The notes under the pieces: model-generated
What the model saw: the letters and a program-made list of their open reading frames with translations, nothing else
Told to the model about the DNA's origin: nothing
Database searches by the model: none
Shown here: piece after piece, positions 5,283 through 6,893 of the stretch
How the letters are laid out: each line of letters opens with the position of its first letter
How positions within the stretch are numbered: position 1 is the stretch's first letter
NCBI GenBank assembly: GCA_946482585.1
Contig: CAMLSI010000290.1
Span: forward strand, 1-6,893
Direction of reading: 5' to 3'
DNA from: an uncultured Lysobacteraceae bacterium
GTDB lineage: Bacteria > Pseudomonadota > Gammaproteobacteria > Xanthomonadales > Rhodanobacteraceae
Length of the DNA: 6,893 nucleotides
Position numbers and translations under genes: made by a program

Positions 5283-6893
5283 TCACGCGGCGTAGGGCAC
5301 GACGCGATTGCGTCCCTGCGCCTTCGCGCGATAGACCGCGATGTCGGCGGCGCCGAGCAGCTCCTCGAGCGTGCCGGCGCCGCAATCGCGCAGGCTGGCG
5401 AGGCCGATGCTGATGGTCGGCAGGCGGCGGATGCCGCCCAGGTTCGCGAGGCTCTGGGCGACTTTGTCGCGCAGGCGTTCGGCGATCGTGGCGGCGGCGT
5501 TCACGTCGCGACCCGGCATGACGACGACGAATTCCTCGCCGCCGTAGCGGCCCACCAGGTCGCCGGGTTCCAGCCACTGGCGCACGACCTGGATGCCGCT
5601 TGCGAGCACGCGGTCGCCGAACTGATGGCCGTGTTCGTCGTTGATCGACTTGAAGTGATCGAAGTCGATCAGCAGCACCGACAGTTCCTGCTGTGCGCTC
5701 TGCGCGTGGCGCAGGTGTTCGTCCAGTTGCCGCAGCACGTGGCCGCGGTTGTAGGCACCCGTCAGCGGGTCGGTGATGGCGGCCTGGTACAGCTCGGCCG
5801 CGTGCGTCGACAGCTTCGCGTTGGCGGCTTCGAGGCGCGCTTCGTGCGCGCTGATCTCGGCGTTCTTCTGCTGCAGCGCGCGATTGAGCCGCCGGGTCGT
5901 GTGGTAGCGGCGCAGCAGCAGGAGCAGCAGCACGCCGAGGGTGGCCGCGACGCCCGCGCCGATGTTGCGCAGCAGCGCCTGCTGTCCGAGACGCAGGCTC
6001 TGCACTTCGTTGTTGAGACTCAGCAGACGGATGCGCTGCTCCGCGTCGGCGCGTTCGTAGCGCGATTTCAGCGCGGCGAGCTGGCGTCCGGAACGCGTGC
6101 CGAGCAGTTCCTCGCGCAGGGCCGCGCGGCGGTGCGCGAATGTGATCGCGGCGGCGAGCTGGCCGCTCGCGATCGCGATGTCTTCGCGCGCGGCATACGC
6201 TTCGCTGAGCGCCGACTTGAGGCCGGCTGCGCTGAGAATCCGTATCGCCTCGTCGAGGCGCTCGGTCGCGAGCGCTTCGTTGCCGGCGCGCAGCGCGATG
6301 CGGCCCAGGTGCAGCAGCGCATTGCCGGTGATCTCGCGGTGCGCGAGGTCGCGGCCGATGTCGAGCGCGTCCTGGAGCACGGCGGCGGCTTCGTCGTCGC
6401 GGTCGAGGCGGATCAGCGCGCGGCCGATCTCGACGTCCTCGAGACCGATGTAGGGCCGGTTGCCGATGCTCGCGTCGATCGCGCGCGCCTGCTGCGCCAT
6501 GGTCAGCGCTGCGGCGGCGTCGCCGATGTCGTTGCTGAAACTCGCGTAGCTGCCCAGCGCGCCGGCCAGCGACTGCGGATCGAGATTGCGCCGCGACGAT
6601 TCGAGCGCGGCTTCGAAGTTCAGCTTGGCCTGCTCGGTGTCCTCGATCTCGCGGTAGAGCAGGGCGATGTTGCGATAGGACAGGTCGAGCTTCTCGCTGC
6701 TGCCGATGGAGCGGCGTAACTCCAGCGCGGCGATCTGCAGTTCGAGCGCGCGCGCGAAATCGCCGAGGTCGCGATGCACCGTGCCGAGGTTCATGAGCAC
6801 CTGAGCTTCACCGACGCGGTCGTTCTGGCTGCGCCGCAGCGCCAGTGCGGTCTCCTGGTGCGCGCGGGCGTCGTCGAGCTTGCCGCGACGCCG
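5283..6893 (-). CDS. TPR-transmembrane-GGDEF diguanylate cyclase (5' end outside window)
   Basis: The visible 536 residues form the C-terminal part of a membrane sensor that should make cyclic di-GMP from two GTP. The frame stays open to the right edge. About six to seven TPR-like helical pairs at roughly 40-residue spacing fill visible residues 1-290, for example MNLGTVHRDLGDFARALE. A single hydrophobic helix follows at 311-327 (bases 5963-5913), then a charged coiled-coil-like linker to about 370. The cyclase domain has DPLTGAYNR (375-383), metal-binding DFDHFK (410-415) and an intact GGEEF (451-455, bases 5543-5529), so it should be active. The inhibitory I-site RxxD is replaced by EPGD (442-445). 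The domain ends with YRAKAQGRNRV. By topology the TPR part is probably periplasmic and the GGDEF part cytoplasmic; the signal sequence would be outside the window. No ligand is evident. It is separated from the downstream operon by 117 bases and is probably an independent unit. Confidence 0.95.
   Translation of the reverse strand, partial: RRRGKLDDARAHQETALALRRSQNDRVGEAQVLMNLGTVHRDLGDFARALELQIAALELRRSIGSSEKLDLSYRNIALLYREIEDTEQAKLNFEAALESSRRNLDPQSLAGALGSYASFSNDIGDAAAALTMAQQARAIDASIGNRPYIGLEDVEIGRALIRLDRDDEAAAVLQDALDIGRDLAHREITGNALLHLGRIALRAGNEALATERLDEAIRILSAAGLKSALSEAYAAREDIAIASGQLAAAITFAHRRAALREELLGTRSGRQLAALKSRYERADAEQRIRLLSLNNEVQSLRLGQQALLRNIGAGVAATLGVLLLLLLRRYHTTRRLNRALQQKNAEISAHEARLEAANAKLSTHAAELYQAAITDPLTGAYNRGHVLRQLDEHLRHAQSAQQELSVLLIDFDHFKSINDEHGHQFGDRVLASGIQVVRQWLEPGDLVGRYGGEEFVVVMPGRDVNAAATIAERLRDKVAQSLANLGGIRRLPTISIGLASLRDCGAGTLEELLGAADIAVYRAKAQGRNRVVPYAA

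Noticed and set aside
5913..5932. Short CAG-like repeat tract
   Set aside because: It is simply the leucine-rich coding of the membrane helix of the cyclase, not a separate repeat element.
4473..6719. A 748-codon plus-strand open frame opposite the HIT, hydrolase and cyclase genes
   Set aside because: It is antisense to three genes with clear protein motifs, has an Arg/Ala/Gly-heavy composition typical of GC-rich shadow frames, and shows no domain I recognise.

Overview
The window is a high-GC bacterial segment (roughly two thirds or more G+C, judged by eye) in which every gene I can support lies on the minus strand. It is read from the right edge to the left. GC-rich codons, long open frames on the opposite strand, tight ATGA-type overlaps and the gene families present fit a proteobacterium. 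The TPR-transmembrane-GGDEF protein makes a gammaproteobacterium of the Lysobacterales (Xanthomonadales) type my best guess, but I cannot prove the lineage from this sequence.

Layout in the direction of transcription. (1) 6893-5283: a diguanylate cyclase with N-terminal TPR repeats, one membrane helix and a C-terminal GGEEF domain; its start lies outside the window. (2) 5282-5166: 117 bases with no gene. There is no recognisable terminator, but a weak candidate promoter. (3) 5165-4494: a dienelactone-hydrolase family protein. (4) 4497-4066: a HIT-family protein. (5) 4069-3368: pxpB. (6) 3363-2383: pxpC. (7) 2401-1634: pxpA. (8) 1637-957: a DUF969 membrane protein. (9) 960-1: a DUF979 membrane protein, cut by the left edge probably only a few residues before its end.

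Genes 3 to 9 look like one operon. Four junctions overlap by 4 bases, one overlaps by 19 bases and one has a 4-base gap. The core is the three-subunit ATP-dependent 5-oxoprolinase PxpBCA, which opens 5-oxo-L-proline (pyroglutamate) to L-glutamate. The two membrane proteins at the end have no proven function; their strict coupling to pxpA makes them good candidates for a two-part 5-oxoproline transporter. The hydrolase and HIT protein at the head are less usual partners, and their role in the pathway is open.

The most unexpected signal is a 27-base near-repeat (25 identical by my count). It covers the stop/start junction of two unrelated gene pairs (dienelactone hydrolase/HIT and pxpA/DUF969), including the ribosome binding site, the stop and the next start. 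No RNA genes, insertion sequences, CRISPR arrays or plus-strand genes were found.
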